Of a DNA stretch of 43,493 bases, positions 1 through 9,196 are shown in pieces. Numbering within the stretch: the stretch's first letter is position 1; each line of letters opens with the position of its first letter. The notes beneath the pieces are model-generated. The model had not been told where the DNA came from. It was given only the letters and a program-made list of their open reading frames with translations, and did no database searches. The DNA lies in the NCBI GenBank assembly GCA_029245525.1, contig JAQWPD010000101.1, positions 111,197-154,689 of the forward strand. The letters are read 5' to 3'. The translations under genes were made by a program, and so were the position numbers. This DNA comes from Gammaproteobacteria bacterium. Lineage in GTDB: Bacteria > Pseudomonadota > Gammaproteobacteria > Steroidobacterales > GCA-2729495.

Positions 1-449
1 AATGTCCGCCAGGCCGGCTGCCTGCCCTGAATCATCGGACCAATAACAAACTGAATTACGGATGCTGCAATGTAAAAGCCAATGACTACTCCCAGCCCCT
101 CATCACCAAATGCAAATGCACACAACGGCACTCCAAGGTTGCCCATATTGCCGAACATCACCGCAGGCACATAACTGCGAACAGGTTGGTTCACGGCTCT
201 GAGTATCAGCACGCCAGCGATAAAGCATGCGCCTATCAGCCATGCGGCAATCATTGCACTGCGATAAAACTCGGTCGGACCCGCAGATAAGCTAGTCATT
301 CCGTTCAGCACCAAACAAGGAGCGCCGACATTCATCACCACGCGCGTTAAAAACTCCCGATGAAACGGAGAGCCTGAGTGCGCCCACACGTAACCCACCA
401 ACACACAGATCAATACAGGGATTATTATAGGCAGCAATTGCGTGTACAT
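1..449 (-). CDS. AEC-family (auxin efflux carrier-like) permease, 3' end outside window
   Basis: Translating the reverse strand from ATG at 449 gives 149 codons that run open off the left edge, starting MYTQLLPIIIPVLICVLVGY. The product is strongly hydrophobic, with about four membrane segments visible. It contains the segment FGNMGNLGVPLCAFAFG (about residues 98-114), which is the F-G-N-x-G-x-L-G-x-P-L signature of the AEC family (bacterial malate/auxin-type carriers). By family it is an inner-membrane secondary transporter of organic anions or similar small molecules; the substrate cannot be read from sequence. It is divergent from the cytochrome b561 gene with only 40 bp between start codons, so the two promoters must overlap. 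The C-terminal half of the usual ~300-320 aa is missing because the window starts here. Confidence 0.85.
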   Translation of the reverse strand, partial: MYTQLLPIIIPVLICVLVGYVWAHSGSPFHREFLTRVVMNVGAPCLVLNGMTSLSAGPTEFYRSAMIAAWLIGACFIAGVLILRAVNQPVRSYVPAVMFGNMGNLGVPLCAFAFGDEGLGVVIGFYIAASVIQFVIGPMIQGRQPAWRT

Positions 450-489
450 TTAGACTCTGGCTTTAATACCACAAGGGGATGCGGACACT

Positions 490-1047
490 ATGACAGACGC
501 AGTAAAAAATGCAGCTATCGGTTTTGGAACTGGCCGGAAGTTTTTTCATTGGAGCATTGTGCTGTTTCTGACCTTCCAAATTCCGTTAGGGCTATACATG
601 ACGGAGCTGCCATTGGGGACTGCCAAGCTCGAAACATACTCGCTGCACAAAGCCACCGGCATGATTATCTTTACGCTGGCTATTGCCCGAATTTTATGGG
701 CGCTGTTTTCAACGCGACCGCCGTTGCCTCACTCTACTCCGCTGTACGAAAAAATATTCGTCAAAGGGCTGCAGGGTATTTTGTATCTTGTGGTTTGCTT
801 AATGCCCCTATCAGGGTGGATGATGTCTTCAGCCGCCGGCTACCCTATCAGCATCTTCGGGCTATTTACGCTGCCACCGCTTATTGATGCAAATAAAGCA
901 TTGGTTGATGGCTTTATAAGAATGCATGTTATGCAATCATGGATTCTTCTGACTGCAATTGCTCTGCACTTTGCCGGGGCTATGCGGCACCATATTTTAT
1001 TAAAAGATGACACCCTGAAAAATATACTACCCGGCAAAAGACAGTGA
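490..1047 (+). CDS. Cytochrome b561 family protein (YceJ-like)
   Basis: A 185-aa, four-helix inner-membrane protein. The conserved histidines expected to ligate two b-type hemes are visible at H20 (FHW), H53 (LHK), H146 (RMH) and H160 (LHF), one pair on each side of the membrane. The length matches the bacterial cytochrome b561 family (~175-190 aa). These proteins move electrons between the quinone pool and periplasmic or membrane partners. A purine-rich AAGGGGATG lies shortly upstream of the ATG. The stop codon overlaps the start of the YceI gene (GTGA), the same b561-YceI pairing as E. coli yceJ-yceI, so the two are probably translated together. The electron donor and acceptor are not known. 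Confidence 0.9.
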   Translation: MTDAVKNAAIGFGTGRKFFHWSIVLFLTFQIPLGLYMTELPLGTAKLETYSLHKATGMIIFTLAIARILWALFSTRPPLPHSTPLYEKIFVKGLQGILYLVVCLMPLSGWMMSSAAGYPISIFGLFTLPPLIDANKALVDGFIRMHVMQSWILLTAIALHFAGAMRHHILLKDDTLKNILPGKRQ

Positions 1048-1649
1048 CTGCTTTACAATCAATTGTTATTACCAGCATATTCATGCTTGGCAGCAATGCC
1101 TGTATCGCGAGCGTTGATGGTAGGTTTCTTATCAGCCCTGAAGACAGCTCAGTAAACTTCGAGGGAACCCAGCAAGGCGTCGGGTTTTCCGGTTCTTTCA
1201 GCGACTTCGACGGGGTTGTTGTGCTCAACACAAAACAGCCCGAAACCGGCTTAATTAATGCGACAGTCCGGATCGCATCGGTCAACACCAACAATGAGGA
1301 CCGCGACACACTGCTGCTCGGCACGGACTGGTTGGATGCAGGGATATGGTCTACCGCGACTTTCAGCAGCGCATCGATTAGCGCCACAGAGCAAGGTGGT
1401 TATGTCGCTACCGGCGAGCTCACGCTGCGAAATATCACTCGTGATGTGGAGCTCAACTTTGTTCTGGATGATCCGACTCCCGAGCACCAGCGCCCACGAA
1501 TGATTGGCAGCATCAGAGTCAATCGACTTGATTTTGATGTAGGCATTGGCGACTGGGTCGATACCAATTGGGTAAGCGATGCTGTGCTCATTCGCATTAA
1601 TCTGCAACTTACACCATCGCTAAGCGGTGGCTCATTGAAGACGCCCTAG
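1044..1649 (+). CDS. yceI: YceI-family periplasmic lipid-binding protein
   Basis: A 201-aa protein starting at a GTG that overlaps the stop of the cytochrome b561 gene by 4 bases (GTGA). The first ~22 residues form a hydrophobic stretch ending CIA-S, consistent with a Sec signal peptide, so the mature protein is periplasmic. Family marks: an opening segment FLISPEDSSVNFEGTQ, the central GELTLRNITRDVELNF (the LTL-x-G-x(2)-KPV-like strand), and IGSIRVNRLDFDVGIGDW near the C terminus. YceI proteins are lipocalin-like barrels that bind isoprenoids such as polyprenyl or quinone-like lipids. Overlap with a b-type cytochrome suggests a shared redox or lipid-quinone role, which is inferred. An internal ATG at 1084 is possible but would remove part of the signal peptide. 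Confidence 0.88.
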   Translation: MTALQSIVITSIFMLGSNACIASVDGRFLISPEDSSVNFEGTQQGVGFSGSFSDFDGVVVLNTKQPETGLINATVRIASVNTNNEDRDTLLLGTDWLDAGIWSTATFSSASISATEQGGYVATGELTLRNITRDVELNFVLDDPTPEHQRPRMIGSIRVNRLDFDVGIGDWVDTNWVSDAVLIRINLQLTPSLSGGSLKTP

Positions 1650-1663
1650 CGTCGTCATCTGAA

Positions 1664-2152
1664 ATGAAGACTGAAGGCTTTTCTGCGGTAAGCAATGCCC
1701 ATGCAAAGGTGCTGATTCTTGGTTCGATGCCCGGCCAGCGCTCGCTTGCCGAGATGCAGTATTACGCCCACCCGCGGAATGCATTCTGGCCGATTATGGG
1801 CAGCTTATTCGATGCCGGACCTGACATAAATTATGCGCATCGTCTTGACAGGCTGCACGAGCATCATATTGCGCTATGGGATGTGCTGCAGTTCTGCGAG
1901 CGCCCTGGCAGCCTAGATAGCGCTATTAAGGCAGGTAGCGCAATCACGAATAATTTTGACCAATTCTTTTCCCTCCATCCAGGAATTCAAGTTGTTTTTT
2001 TTAATGGCCAAAAGGCCGCCGAACTCTATCGGCGACACGTGCCAGCCTCAACTCAAAGGCTTATCACCCTGCCTTCCACAAGCCCAGCAAATGCCGCGAT
2101 GAGTTTTACTGAAAAACTACGCTGTTGGTCACAGGTAGCGAAGGCTATATAG
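1664..2152 (+). CDS. DNA-deoxyinosine glycosylase (UDG superfamily family 6)
   Basis: A 162-aa single-domain protein of the uracil-DNA glycosylase fold. Motif 1 is LILGSMPGQRSLAEMQYYAH followed by P-R-N-A-F-W-P-I (residues ~18-44). Family-6 hypoxanthine glycosylases have G-S-x-P-G here plus a catalytic Asn in the following H-P-x-N-x-F-W segment. The C-terminal motif is LPSTSPANA (~residues 137-145), the loop that inserts into DNA. The predicted role is to remove hypoxanthine (deaminated adenine) from DNA in base excision repair. It begins 15 bp after YceI and may be read with it, although no functional link is apparent. The family assignment is firm; substrate preference is inferred from family 6. 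Confidence 0.85.
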   Translation: MKTEGFSAVSNAHAKVLILGSMPGQRSLAEMQYYAHPRNAFWPIMGSLFDAGPDINYAHRLDRLHEHHIALWDVLQFCERPGSLDSAIKAGSAITNNFDQFFSLHPGIQVVFFNGQKAAELYRRHVPASTQRLITLPSTSPANAAMSFTEKLRCWSQVAKAI

Positions 2153-2183
2153 TAGCGAATACCACGGACCAAAAAGGGACCAA

Positions 2184-2828
2184 ATGCATCCGCTTCAGAA
2201 ACTGCTCGATAACAATAAAACTTGGGCTGACAGCGTCAAACAAGAAGATCCGGATTTCTTCTCACAACTTGCGCAACAACAAAGCCCGAAATTGTTATGG
2301 ATAGGCTGCTCCGACAGTCGAGTGCCGGCCAACCAAATTACAGGCCTAGAACCGGGGCAGCTATTTGTGCATCGTAATATCGCCAATTTGGTTGTTAAGA
2401 ACGACCTAAACTGCCTTTCAGTTATGCAGTACGCCGTGGAGGTGTTAAAGGTCGAGCATATTATTGTTTGCGGGCATTATGGTTGCGGCGGTGTCCTAGC
2501 AGCGCTGCGCCACGAATCATTGGGCCTAATAGATGGGTGGCTCAAACACATCGGTGATGTTCGCGATGATCATGAAACATCGCTCGCAGCAATCAGCAAT
2601 GAAGAACTAAAACACGATCGCTTGTGTGAGATCAATGTAATCGAACAAGCGTTGAATGTTTGTAAAACAGATATCGTGCAAAACGCCTGGTTACGAGGTC
2701 AAACTCTCTCGGTACATGGTTGGATATATCGCCTTGCCGACGGACTGCTGCACGATATGAAATGCTATACCAGCAGTGCTGAAGAAATGCACAAGCTAGA
2801 AGAGGCCGTAGAGAAGATGAGGGCCTAA
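2184..2828 (+). CDS. can: Beta-class carbonic anhydrase
   Basis: A 214-aa protein with the full beta-carbonic anhydrase set. The zinc ligands are C42 (in CSDSR), H98 and C101 (in CGHYGCGGV), and the Asp-Arg dyad is D44/R46. These numbers are the same as in E. coli Can. It reversibly hydrates CO2 to bicarbonate in the cytosol and supplies bicarbonate for carboxylations. An AGGGA ribosome site precedes the ATG. It is the last of the rightward run from 490. It converges on the FAH-family gene with only 13 bp between stop codons. Length and motifs are ordinary for the family. Confidence 0.95.
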   Translation: MHPLQKLLDNNKTWADSVKQEDPDFFSQLAQQQSPKLLWIGCSDSRVPANQITGLEPGQLFVHRNIANLVVKNDLNCLSVMQYAVEVLKVEHIIVCGHYGCGGVLAALRHESLGLIDGWLKHIGDVRDDHETSLAAISNEELKHDRLCEINVIEQALNVCKTDIVQNAWLRGQTLSVHGWIYRLADGLLHDMKCYTSSAEEMHKLEEAVEKMRA

Positions 2829-2841
2829 CGCGTCCGCGATA

Positions 2842-3687
2842 TCATATAGCTTCGTCGGCAACCTCATTTTTAAGCACGCCAATACCATTAATCTCAACTG
2901 AGACCCGATCTCCCTCGCTCAACCACACCTGCGGAGACCTTCCGGCACCAACGCCCCCGGGTGTTCCGGTAGTAATAATGTCCCCAGGCTGCAGCGTGGT
3001 AAAGGTTGAGCAGTAAGCAATAATATCGGCTACGCTAAAACGCATATCGCTAACCGGTGACTGCTGCACAACTGCATCATTCAGACGCGTTGTTAACTCC
3101 AGCACCGAGGGATCCGGAATTTCATCAGCTGTCACCATCCATGGCCCGCAAGCACCGCTGCAAGGAAAGTTTTTACCGGGAGTAAACTGCGATCCATGGC
3201 GCTGGAAATCACGTATCGAGCCATCATTTAGACAGGTGTAACCCGCTACATAGTTTAGCGCTTCAGCAGCAGCAACATAACGCGCGGGTTTACCGATAAT
3301 GGCTGCCAGCTCACCTTCATAATCGTATTTGTCAGAAACCCGGGGGCGAACCAGCAACTGACCATGCCCAACCAGGCTATCGGGATACCGGATAAAAACG
3401 GCTGGGTAATCAGGCGGCTCACGCCCCATCTCTTGAATATGCTCCATATAGTTCATACCCACTGCGAGAATTTTTTCAGGATGGGTCACCGGTGGTTCAA
3501 AACTTAATTTTTCCAGTGCTACCCGTTCACCAACAGCAGCCAGCAGATCCTGCGCAGCGCCTGCAGCGAGAACAGATTTCAGATCCGGATGATGCTTTAG
3601 AAACTCATCGCTCGGAATCTGTAAATCGTTGTTAACAATCACGCCGTATGTTGCTCTTCCCTGCATCGTACAACTGGCCAGCTTCAT
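2842..3687 (-). CDS. Fumarylacetoacetate hydrolase (FAH) family protein
   Basis: A 281-aa protein when started at ATG 3687. A longer reading from 3744 is open, but the AAGGGGGAT ribosome site sits just before 3687, so the shorter start is chosen. Family motifs are GMNYMEHIQEMG (about residues 82-93), the metal-binding YDYEGELAAIIGK, and DFQRHGSQFTPGKNF with the downstream GACGPW. C-terminal LQPGDIITTGTPGGVG is the classic FAH-fold loop. Members hydrolyse C-C bonds of beta-keto acids, or act as oxaloacetate decarboxylases, isomerases or hydratases in aromatic or acid catabolism. The exact substrate cannot be told. No catabolic partner genes are adjacent. Confidence 0.88.
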   Translation of the reverse strand: MKLASCTMQGRATYGVIVNNDLQIPSDEFLKHHPDLKSVLAAGAAQDLLAAVGERVALEKLSFEPPVTHPEKILAVGMNYMEHIQEMGREPPDYPAVFIRYPDSLVGHGQLLVRPRVSDKYDYEGELAAIIGKPARYVAAAEALNYVAGYTCLNDGSIRDFQRHGSQFTPGKNFPCSGACGPWMVTADEIPDPSVLELTTRLNDAVVQQSPVSDMRFSVADIIAYCSTFTTLQPGDIITTGTPGGVGAGRSPQVWLSEGDRVSVEINGIGVLKNEVADEAI

Positions 3688-3691
3688 TGAT

Positions 3692-3700
3692 ATCCCCCTT
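3692..3700 (-). promoter_or_regulatory. Shine-Dalgarno that sets the FAH-family start
   Basis: On the reverse strand AAGGGGGAT lies 4 bases before the ATG at 3687. It is the strongest purine-rich match upstream of the gene and argues against the longer in-frame start at 3744. Confidence 0.7.
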
Positions 3701-3807
3701 AAGATGCGCATCATAGTTCTCTGGTATTTTGAACAAAACCACATATAAACGCCACATTAGGAAAACCGCAGGGGTAGAATCCCCCAGAGACTTTTCCGGC
3801 TATTCGC

Positions 3808-5178
3808 ATGAAACCCAACAAATCCAGAGTCAACCTGACAGAAGGTCCTGTCAGCAAATCAATTGTGTCGCTGATGTTGCCTATTATGGTTGGCATGATC
3901 GCGCTGATGTCCTATGGACTCGCCGATACCTACTTTGTTGCGCAAATTGGAACTCTGGAACTGGCAGCGATGTCGTTCACCTTCCCGGTGAACTTTATCG
4001 TCGGTGCCATAGCGATGGGTATAGGCACGGGCGTTTCTTCTATTGTATCGAGGCTCTTCGGCAAAGAAGACATCGGTCAGGTACAACGCATAGCTACTCA
4101 CGCAATGATGTTAGCCGCAATCTTGGGCGTGGGCGTCACCATCCTTGGGCTTAGCACTATTTATCCGCTGTTCACTTTGCTGGGTGCCAATGAAACAACA
4201 TTGCCACTAATTGAGCAGTACATGTCTATCTATTACTTTGGCGGCATGTTTCTGGTTATTCCGATGATCGGCAACTCAGTGATGCGAGCAAGTGGTGATG
4301 CCAAGACGCCTGCCAAAATCATGTCGATGGCGGCAATACTGAATATTATTCTCGATCCGATTCTCATTTTCGGCTGGGATTTTTTTGGCATTCCGGCCAT
4401 GGGCTTGGAGGGCGCGGCCATCGCGACGGTCATGGCCAACGTGGGAACTGCAATGGCCTCCGTTGGCATAGTTGTATTTCGTGATCATCTCATACGTCTG
4501 AATATTGACGACCTTAAATACACATGGTCATCGTGGATTGAGATTATGTACATCGGTATTCCGTCGATGACAAGCAGCTTGATTGCACCAATGACAACGG
4601 CATTTATCACCTGGCAGGTTAGCTCCTTTGGTCAGGAAGCCGTTGCCGGCTTTGGCATCGCTTCACGAATTGAAGGCCTTGCGATGCTCTGCATCATGGC
4701 GCTGAGCGCCTCGATTGCCCCATTTACCGGCCAAAACTATGGGCGCGGTAACTATGATCGAGTTAAACAGGGAATCCGTTTTGCCTATCGCTTTGCGCTG
4801 AGCTATGGGCTGATAGTTGCTGTGCTGATGTTCATATTATCGCCTTATATTGCTGCCGCATTCACCGATGACCCAACAGCAACTACTGCCACTCTCATGC
4901 ATATGCGCATGGTGCCATGGAGCTATCTTGGACTCGGCATTGGCATGATTTCAGTGAGCGCATTTAATGCGATAGGCAAGCCAATACCGGCAATGTGGAT
5001 TTCACTAACTCGGACCATAGTGGTATACGCTCCAATGGCATTCTTGCTCGCTTGGTGGATTGGTCTATTCGGTGTTTTCCTGGCTGCATTTATTGCAAAC
5101 CTAGCCTCGGGCACTTTGGGCTTTTTCTGGTTTCGCTCCGTGCTTTTCGACTTTAAGGCCGAACCTCAAGCGGCCTAA
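3808..5178 (+). CDS. MATE-family multidrug/Na+ efflux transporter
   Basis: A 456-aa, very hydrophobic protein with about 12 membrane helices in two repeats, the size of MATE pumps. Repeat 1 starts PVSKSIVSLMLPIMVGMIAL and holds the family-type LADTYFVAQIGTLELAAMSF; repeat 2 starts near WIEIMYIGIPSM with SSFGQEAVAGFGIASR. These are the paired P-x-x-x-x-x-L and G-x-x-x-A-A/G signatures of MATE (MatE domain twice). It would export cationic drugs or metabolites across the inner membrane in exchange for Na+ or H+. No strong Shine-Dalgarno is visible before the ATG. It is convergent with the sulfotransferase gene. The substrate is unknown. Confidence 0.92.
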   Translation: MKPNKSRVNLTEGPVSKSIVSLMLPIMVGMIALMSYGLADTYFVAQIGTLELAAMSFTFPVNFIVGAIAMGIGTGVSSIVSRLFGKEDIGQVQRIATHAMMLAAILGVGVTILGLSTIYPLFTLLGANETTLPLIEQYMSIYYFGGMFLVIPMIGNSVMRASGDAKTPAKIMSMAAILNIILDPILIFGWDFFGIPAMGLEGAAIATVMANVGTAMASVGIVVFRDHLIRLNIDDLKYTWSSWIEIMYIGIPSMTSSLIAPMTTAFITWQVSSFGQEAVAGFGIASRIEGLAMLCIMALSASIAPFTGQNYGRGNYDRVKQGIRFAYRFALSYGLIVAVLMFILSPYIAAAFTDDPTATTATLMHMRMVPWSYLGLGIGMISVSAFNAIGKPIPAMWISLTRTIVVYAPMAFLLAWWIGLFGVFLAAFIANLASGTLGFFWFRSVLFDFKAEPQAA

Positions 5179-5284
5179 GCCACAAGCGTTACTGTCAAAA
5201 AAACAGTCGCCGGTTAGCGATGGTTAGCCAACAGTCATTTGTCTATAACAAGAGCTAATCGAATTTTAAGCGGACATTCTAAAA

Positions 5285-6346
5285 CTAGCGGGGAATCCTG
5301 CTACATTCCTTAGCTAAAATTCGCCCGGTTTCACGGATTAAATCATAGGTAGCGGCGATTGAACCCAAAACTGCACCTTTTTCCTTACGCCGACGATAAC
5401 AGCGGTGGGTAAAGCGGTCACGCATGCTGAAATCGGCATAACGGTTGATAGCCAAACGCCAAGGGTACAAACCGGGGGGGTCAACCTTGCCGGAGCCAAC
5501 CACCGCCAGCATGTCATCATGGTCATAACCAAGGCCCGCCAGAACGTCTGAATCCAACTCCATCAGGTACTGCTGTGCAAAGTGCTGCTGCTGCGGATCA
5601 TTAGCTATTCCCCTCCACTTATCTATGCTATCGGCAACGGGTCGTGTCCTTTTCCCGATACCAACACGGTCGGTCATAAACCCCTTAGCTGCTGGTGTAG
5701 CGCCATAATCGATCATTGCCTCGCAATACTCCACACCCAGCCCCGAACAAAGCCTTTTCATTTCCAACTCAGGGTTAGCAACCAGAGCTTCGTAGCGCAC
5801 AATAATAGCGGCATCACCGAGCTGTTTAATACCATTAAGTATCTGCCGCGGAGTATCCAGAAGGTCGGTGCGAAATTCAAACAACATGTTGAAGTCATCT
5901 TTTACGAAACTGTTCAATTCAGAATACAAAACTGCCATTGGGTTCCGCAGCAAAAAAATAAAGCGTGCTTTAGGAAACAGTCGCAATAACTCCGGAAGAA
6001 TCATTGCATAGCGCGGCGTCTTATCTACAAATATCCGACCGTTACCATTTTCCAAGGCATTTTCATAAAAGACTCGCGCCCAGGAGCGCACTGCTGAATC
6101 GTGCACCGATGCACCATCAGTATAGTGTTCCAGAAACTCATTTAAGGCGAGTGCCGCCCAGCGGGCACCATAGTCTGTGACAATACCTTCGCTGCGCACC
6201 GCATACAAAGGATGAAGCATTAGCCATGTCTCGGCGGAAGCTTTAATATCCTTATTCCCAGAGAGCATGCGCTGCAATAACGTCGAGCCGGAACGCGGCT
6301 GCGAAATAATGAAAATCAGATTCTCACCAAGATACTCATCGGCCAT
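5285..6346 (-). CDS. Sulfotransferase family protein
   Basis: A 353-aa soluble protein. The 5'-phosphosulfate loop for PAPS is FIISQPRSGSTLLQRML (about residues 12-28). The 3'-phosphate-binding region is ARFIFLLRNPMAVLYSELN (about residues 128-147). Both are standard marks of the PAPS-dependent sulfotransferase fold (Sulfotransfer_3 type). By family it moves a sulfuryl group to a hydroxyl or amine on a small molecule, glycan or lipid. The C-terminal ~70 residues are rich in Arg and Tyr (for example RFTHRCYRRRKEKG) and are not recognised. AAGGG precedes the ATG. It stands alone on this strand, so context does not reveal the acceptor. Confidence 0.85.
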   Translation of the reverse strand: MADEYLGENLIFIISQPRSGSTLLQRMLSGNKDIKASAETWLMLHPLYAVRSEGIVTDYGARWAALALNEFLEHYTDGASVHDSAVRSWARVFYENALENGNGRIFVDKTPRYAMILPELLRLFPKARFIFLLRNPMAVLYSELNSFVKDDFNMLFEFRTDLLDTPRQILNGIKQLGDAAIIVRYEALVANPELEMKRLCSGLGVEYCEAMIDYGATPAAKGFMTDRVGIGKRTRPVADSIDKWRGIANDPQQQHFAQQYLMELDSDVLAGLGYDHDDMLAVVGSGKVDPPGLYPWRLAINRYADFSMRDRFTHRCYRRRKEKGAVLGSIAATYDLIRETGRILAKECSRIPR

Positions 6347-6508
6347 TTTATAACCCTTGCGAACAGCATATGTCAGGTGAATTCAAGCATAACGAATATG
6401 CCTCTGCCAAACTAGGAACCACGGCTCGTTCAAAGCGGAGCCACGCATTCATATCCCCGAAATATGTGTCATGACTTGCCTACTTATAGCCACACTCGAC
6501 GGTCAGGC

Positions 6509-7180
6509 ATGAATCTTTTTGGTCGTTTTCTTGAGCTTAGCACGCCTGTTCGCGATATCCGTGAGTCGCTGGAATGGTACCGATTGCTCGGTTTTCATGA
6601 GTGTGCTGTTGGCGATATCTATCACTACCATTACGCCGTGGTAACCGATGGTCGGGTATTTATTGGTTTACATAGCGCCGATATAGACGAAATCTCTCTG
6701 ACCTTTGTCAGGCCCGAACTCAACCTGCATTTTAGAGAACTGCAGGCATTAGGTCTTGATATCAACGATGTCTATCAGGGAGACGAACACTTTCATCAGC
6801 TGGTTCTGCATGATCCGACGGGCTTGCAGGTGAGGCTGATAGAAGCGCGTACCTTTTCGCCGTCAGCGGAGGGACAGACTCCGCTGACCGGACAGATTCG
6901 TAACATTGGTATTAGCGCCCGCTGCTTGGACGATGCAAGAGACTTCTGGCAGCACGGCGGTTTTAGCGCTCACGATGACCATGAGTCTATCGAACTGCTC
7001 AGCCCGGGCATGACACTGCAGTTGCAAGCAGGCGCGGCGGCACCACAGCTTAATTTTCTGTGCCCCAACAAACAGGCGCTGATAAAGCTGCTCATGAAAG
7101 AGGAACTGCGCTATCAGCAGCATGGCGAGCTCATATCACTGACCTCGCCCGAAGGCCTGCAACTGAGCATTCTAGGCTAG
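6509..7180 (+). CDS. VOC-superfamily (glyoxalase-fold) protein
   Basis: A 223-aa protein from ATG 6509; a start at 6464 is open but adds 15 residues outside the conserved fold, which begins MNLFGRFLELSTPVRDIRES. The protein carries two beta-alpha-beta-beta-beta modules, the first about residues 1-115 (LELSTPVRDIRESLEWYRLLGFHE is its typical first strand-helix) and a more degenerate second (IRNIGISARCLDDARDFWQHGGF). Vicinal-oxygen-chelate proteins include glyoxalases, dioxygenases and antibiotic-binding proteins. The first half has VLHDPTGLQVRLIEA, the usual metal-Glu strand. The specific activity is unknown. It ends 9 bp from the convergent acs gene. Confidence 0.8.
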   Translation: MNLFGRFLELSTPVRDIRESLEWYRLLGFHECAVGDIYHYHYAVVTDGRVFIGLHSADIDEISLTFVRPELNLHFRELQALGLDINDVYQGDEHFHQLVLHDPTGLQVRLIEARTFSPSAEGQTPLTGQIRNIGISARCLDDARDFWQHGGFSAHDDHESIELLSPGMTLQLQAGAAAPQLNFLCPNKQALIKLLMKEELRYQQHGELISLTSPEGLQLSILG

Positions 7181-7189
7181 CCTTCTCTC

Positions 7190-9154
7190 CTAGTTCTCGC
7201 CGCGCAACTGCTCGAGAATGCCCGGGTTTTCGAGGGTGGAAGTATCCTGAGTATCGTCTTCACCCGAGGCAATGCTGCGCAACAAACGCCGCATAATTTT
7301 TCCTGAGCGGGTCTTAGGTAAGCTGTCGGTAAAACGAATATTATCTGGCTTCGCGATGGGCCCTACCTGCTTGCTAACCCATGCGCGCAATTCTTTTACT
7401 AATGCTTCTGTCTCATCGCCTGAAGGCCTTGCTCCAGAGGGCACCACATAGGCAAAAATCGCCTCGCCTTTTATAGCATCAGGACGCCCAACCACTGCAG
7501 CTTCAACCACCTTCTCGTGCGAAACCAATGCCGATTCAACTTCCATGGTTCCAAGTCTGTGGCCCGAAACATTTAAGACATCATCGATACGACCCATAAT
7601 CCAAAAATTTCCACGCTGATCGGTATGAGCGCTGTCGCCGGCAACATAAAACCTATTGTTAAACTTTTCCCAATAGGTTTCGATGTAGCGGTCATTATCG
7701 CCCCAAATAGTCTGCAGCATCGACGGCCATGGTTTGCGAATAACCAAGTAACCACCCAACTCCGGTGACGCAACCGTGTTGCCTTGATCATCGACGATGT
7801 CGGCGGCAATTCCGGGCAGTGGCTGAGTGCATGAACCCGGCGGCGTTGCTGTAACACTGGGCACAGGACTCATCATGATGCCGCCGGTTTCGGTTTGCCA
7901 CCAGGTATCCACGATTGGGCAAACTTCCCGACCAATAACCCGGTGATACCAGGTCCAGGCTTCAGGGTTAATCGGCTCACCCACACTGCCCAATAACCGA
8001 ATACTGCTCAAGTCATAAGACTCAGGCACCTCATCGCCGAAGCGCATTAACGCTCGGATGGCGGTAGGCGCGGTGTAGAAAACAGTCACTTTGTGCGTCG
8101 CGCAAATTTTCCAGAAGCGCCCCGCATCAGGAACCGTCGGTGAGCCTTCATACATCAGAATAGTGGCTCCGGCAGCCAACGGCCCATAGGCCACATAAGA
8201 ATGGCCTGTAATCCAACCAACATCAGCTGTGCACCAGAAAATATCACTTTCGTGATAATCAAATACCATTTCATAGGTGAGTCTGGCATTCAGTAGGTAA
8301 CCGGCTGAGCCGTGTTGCACCCCTTTGGGTTTGCCGGTGGAGCCCGATGTGTACAACAAGAAGAGTGGATGAGATGCTTCAACCGGCAACGGCGCACACT
8401 CATCTGACTGCCCTGCTATTGCATCCGACCACCAGATATCACGTCCGGCTTTCATCGGCACGTCCTGCTTAGTCCGCTGCAAAACGATGACCTGCTCGAT
8501 GGTTGGACAGCCACCCGCCAAGGCCTCATCCGCCGCATGCTTAAGTTCGACAGGCGAGCCGCCGCGGAACCCGCCATCGGCGGTAATGAGCATTCGCGCT
8601 CCGGCATCATTTATACGATCGCGAAGCGCTATAGCAGAAAATCCGCCAAATACCACCGAATGGATAGCGCCTATTCGTGCACAGGCCTGCATCGCGACAA
8701 CGGCTTCAGGAACCATCGGCATATAAATGACAACGCGATCACCACAGCTTATGCCGCTTGCCTTCAGTGCATTCGCAAATCGACGGACTTCACTGGTCAG
8801 CTCGGCATAACTGATATGCCGCACGTCACCCTGTTCACCTTCGAAAATAATGGCTGTCTTATTGGCCCGGGTTTCAAGGTGCACGTCAAGGCAGTTTGCT
8901 GAAACATTCAGCTCACCGCCGCTAAACCATTTGTAGTTAGGGGCTTTGCTATCATCGAGCACCTGCGACCAGGGCTTGTCCCAGGCAATTAACTCCGCTG
9001 CCATTTTTTCCCAATAGGCATTGCTATCTTCGGCTGCCAACGCATAGCGCTGCTCAAGCTCGGTAGAACTTAGCGCTGCTTGCTGTACAAAATCTGTTGG
9101 CGGTTGAAACAGTCGCTCCTCATTTAGAATCGACTTAATATTCCCTTCACTCAT
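7190..9154 (-). CDS. acs: Acetyl-CoA synthetase (acetate--CoA ligase)
   Basis: A 654-aa AMP-forming acyl-CoA synthetase, the normal length of Acs. The P-loop-like A3 motif is [16 protein letters not shown], the core is [10 protein letters not shown] (the Trp that limits the pocket to acetate in Acs), and the C-terminal domain ends [16 protein letters not shown]. The Lys of the latter (about residue 619) is the residue acetylated to switch Acs off in other bacteria. It converts acetate + ATP + CoA to acetyl-CoA in the cytosol. It is the last gene of a leftward HNH -> exonuclease -> acs run, 42 bp downstream of the exonuclease. PrpE-type propionate use cannot be fully excluded. Confidence 0.93.
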   Translation of the reverse strand: MSEGNIKSILNEERLFQPPTDFVQQAALSSTELEQRYALAAEDSNAYWEKMAAELIAWDKPWSQVLDDSKAPNYKWFSGGELNVSANCLDVHLETRANKTAIIFEGEQGDVRHISYAELTSEVRRFANALKASGISCGDRVVIYMPMVPEAVVAMQACARIGAIHSVVFGGFSAIALRDRINDAGARMLITADGGFRGGSPVELKHAADEALAGGCPTIEQVIVLQRTKQDVPMKAGRDIWWSDAIAGQSDECAPLPVEASHPLFLLYTSGSTGKPKGVQHGSAGYLLNARLTYEMVFDYHESDIFWCTADVGWITGHSYVAYGPLAAGATILMYEGSPTVPDAGRFWKICATHKVTVFYTAPTAIRALMRFGDEVPESYDLSSIRLLGSVGEPINPEAWTWYHRVIGREVCPIVDTWWQTETGGIMMSPVPSVTATPPGSCTQPLPGIAADIVDDQGNTVASPELGGYLVIRKPWPSMLQTIWGDNDRYIETYWEKFNNRFYVAGDSAHTDQRGNFWIMGRIDDVLNVSGHRLGTMEVESALVSHEKVVEAAVVGRPDAIKGEAIFAYVVPSGARPSGDETEALVKELRAWVSKQVGPIAKPDNIRFTDSLPKTRSGKIMRRLLRSIASGEDDTQDTSTLENPGILEQLRGEN

Positions 9155-9196
9155 TGATAAAACCTCTAAAGCAATTCAAATAAATTTACGCAGTTT

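Noticed and set aside
5179-5284. Terminator between the MATE and sulfotransferase genes
   Set aside because: There is an A/T run but no convincing GC stem next to it on either strand.
5582-5989. 135-aa rightward ORF inside the sulfotransferase gene
   Set aside because: Antisense shadow of the sulfotransferase, which has intact PAPS-binding motifs.
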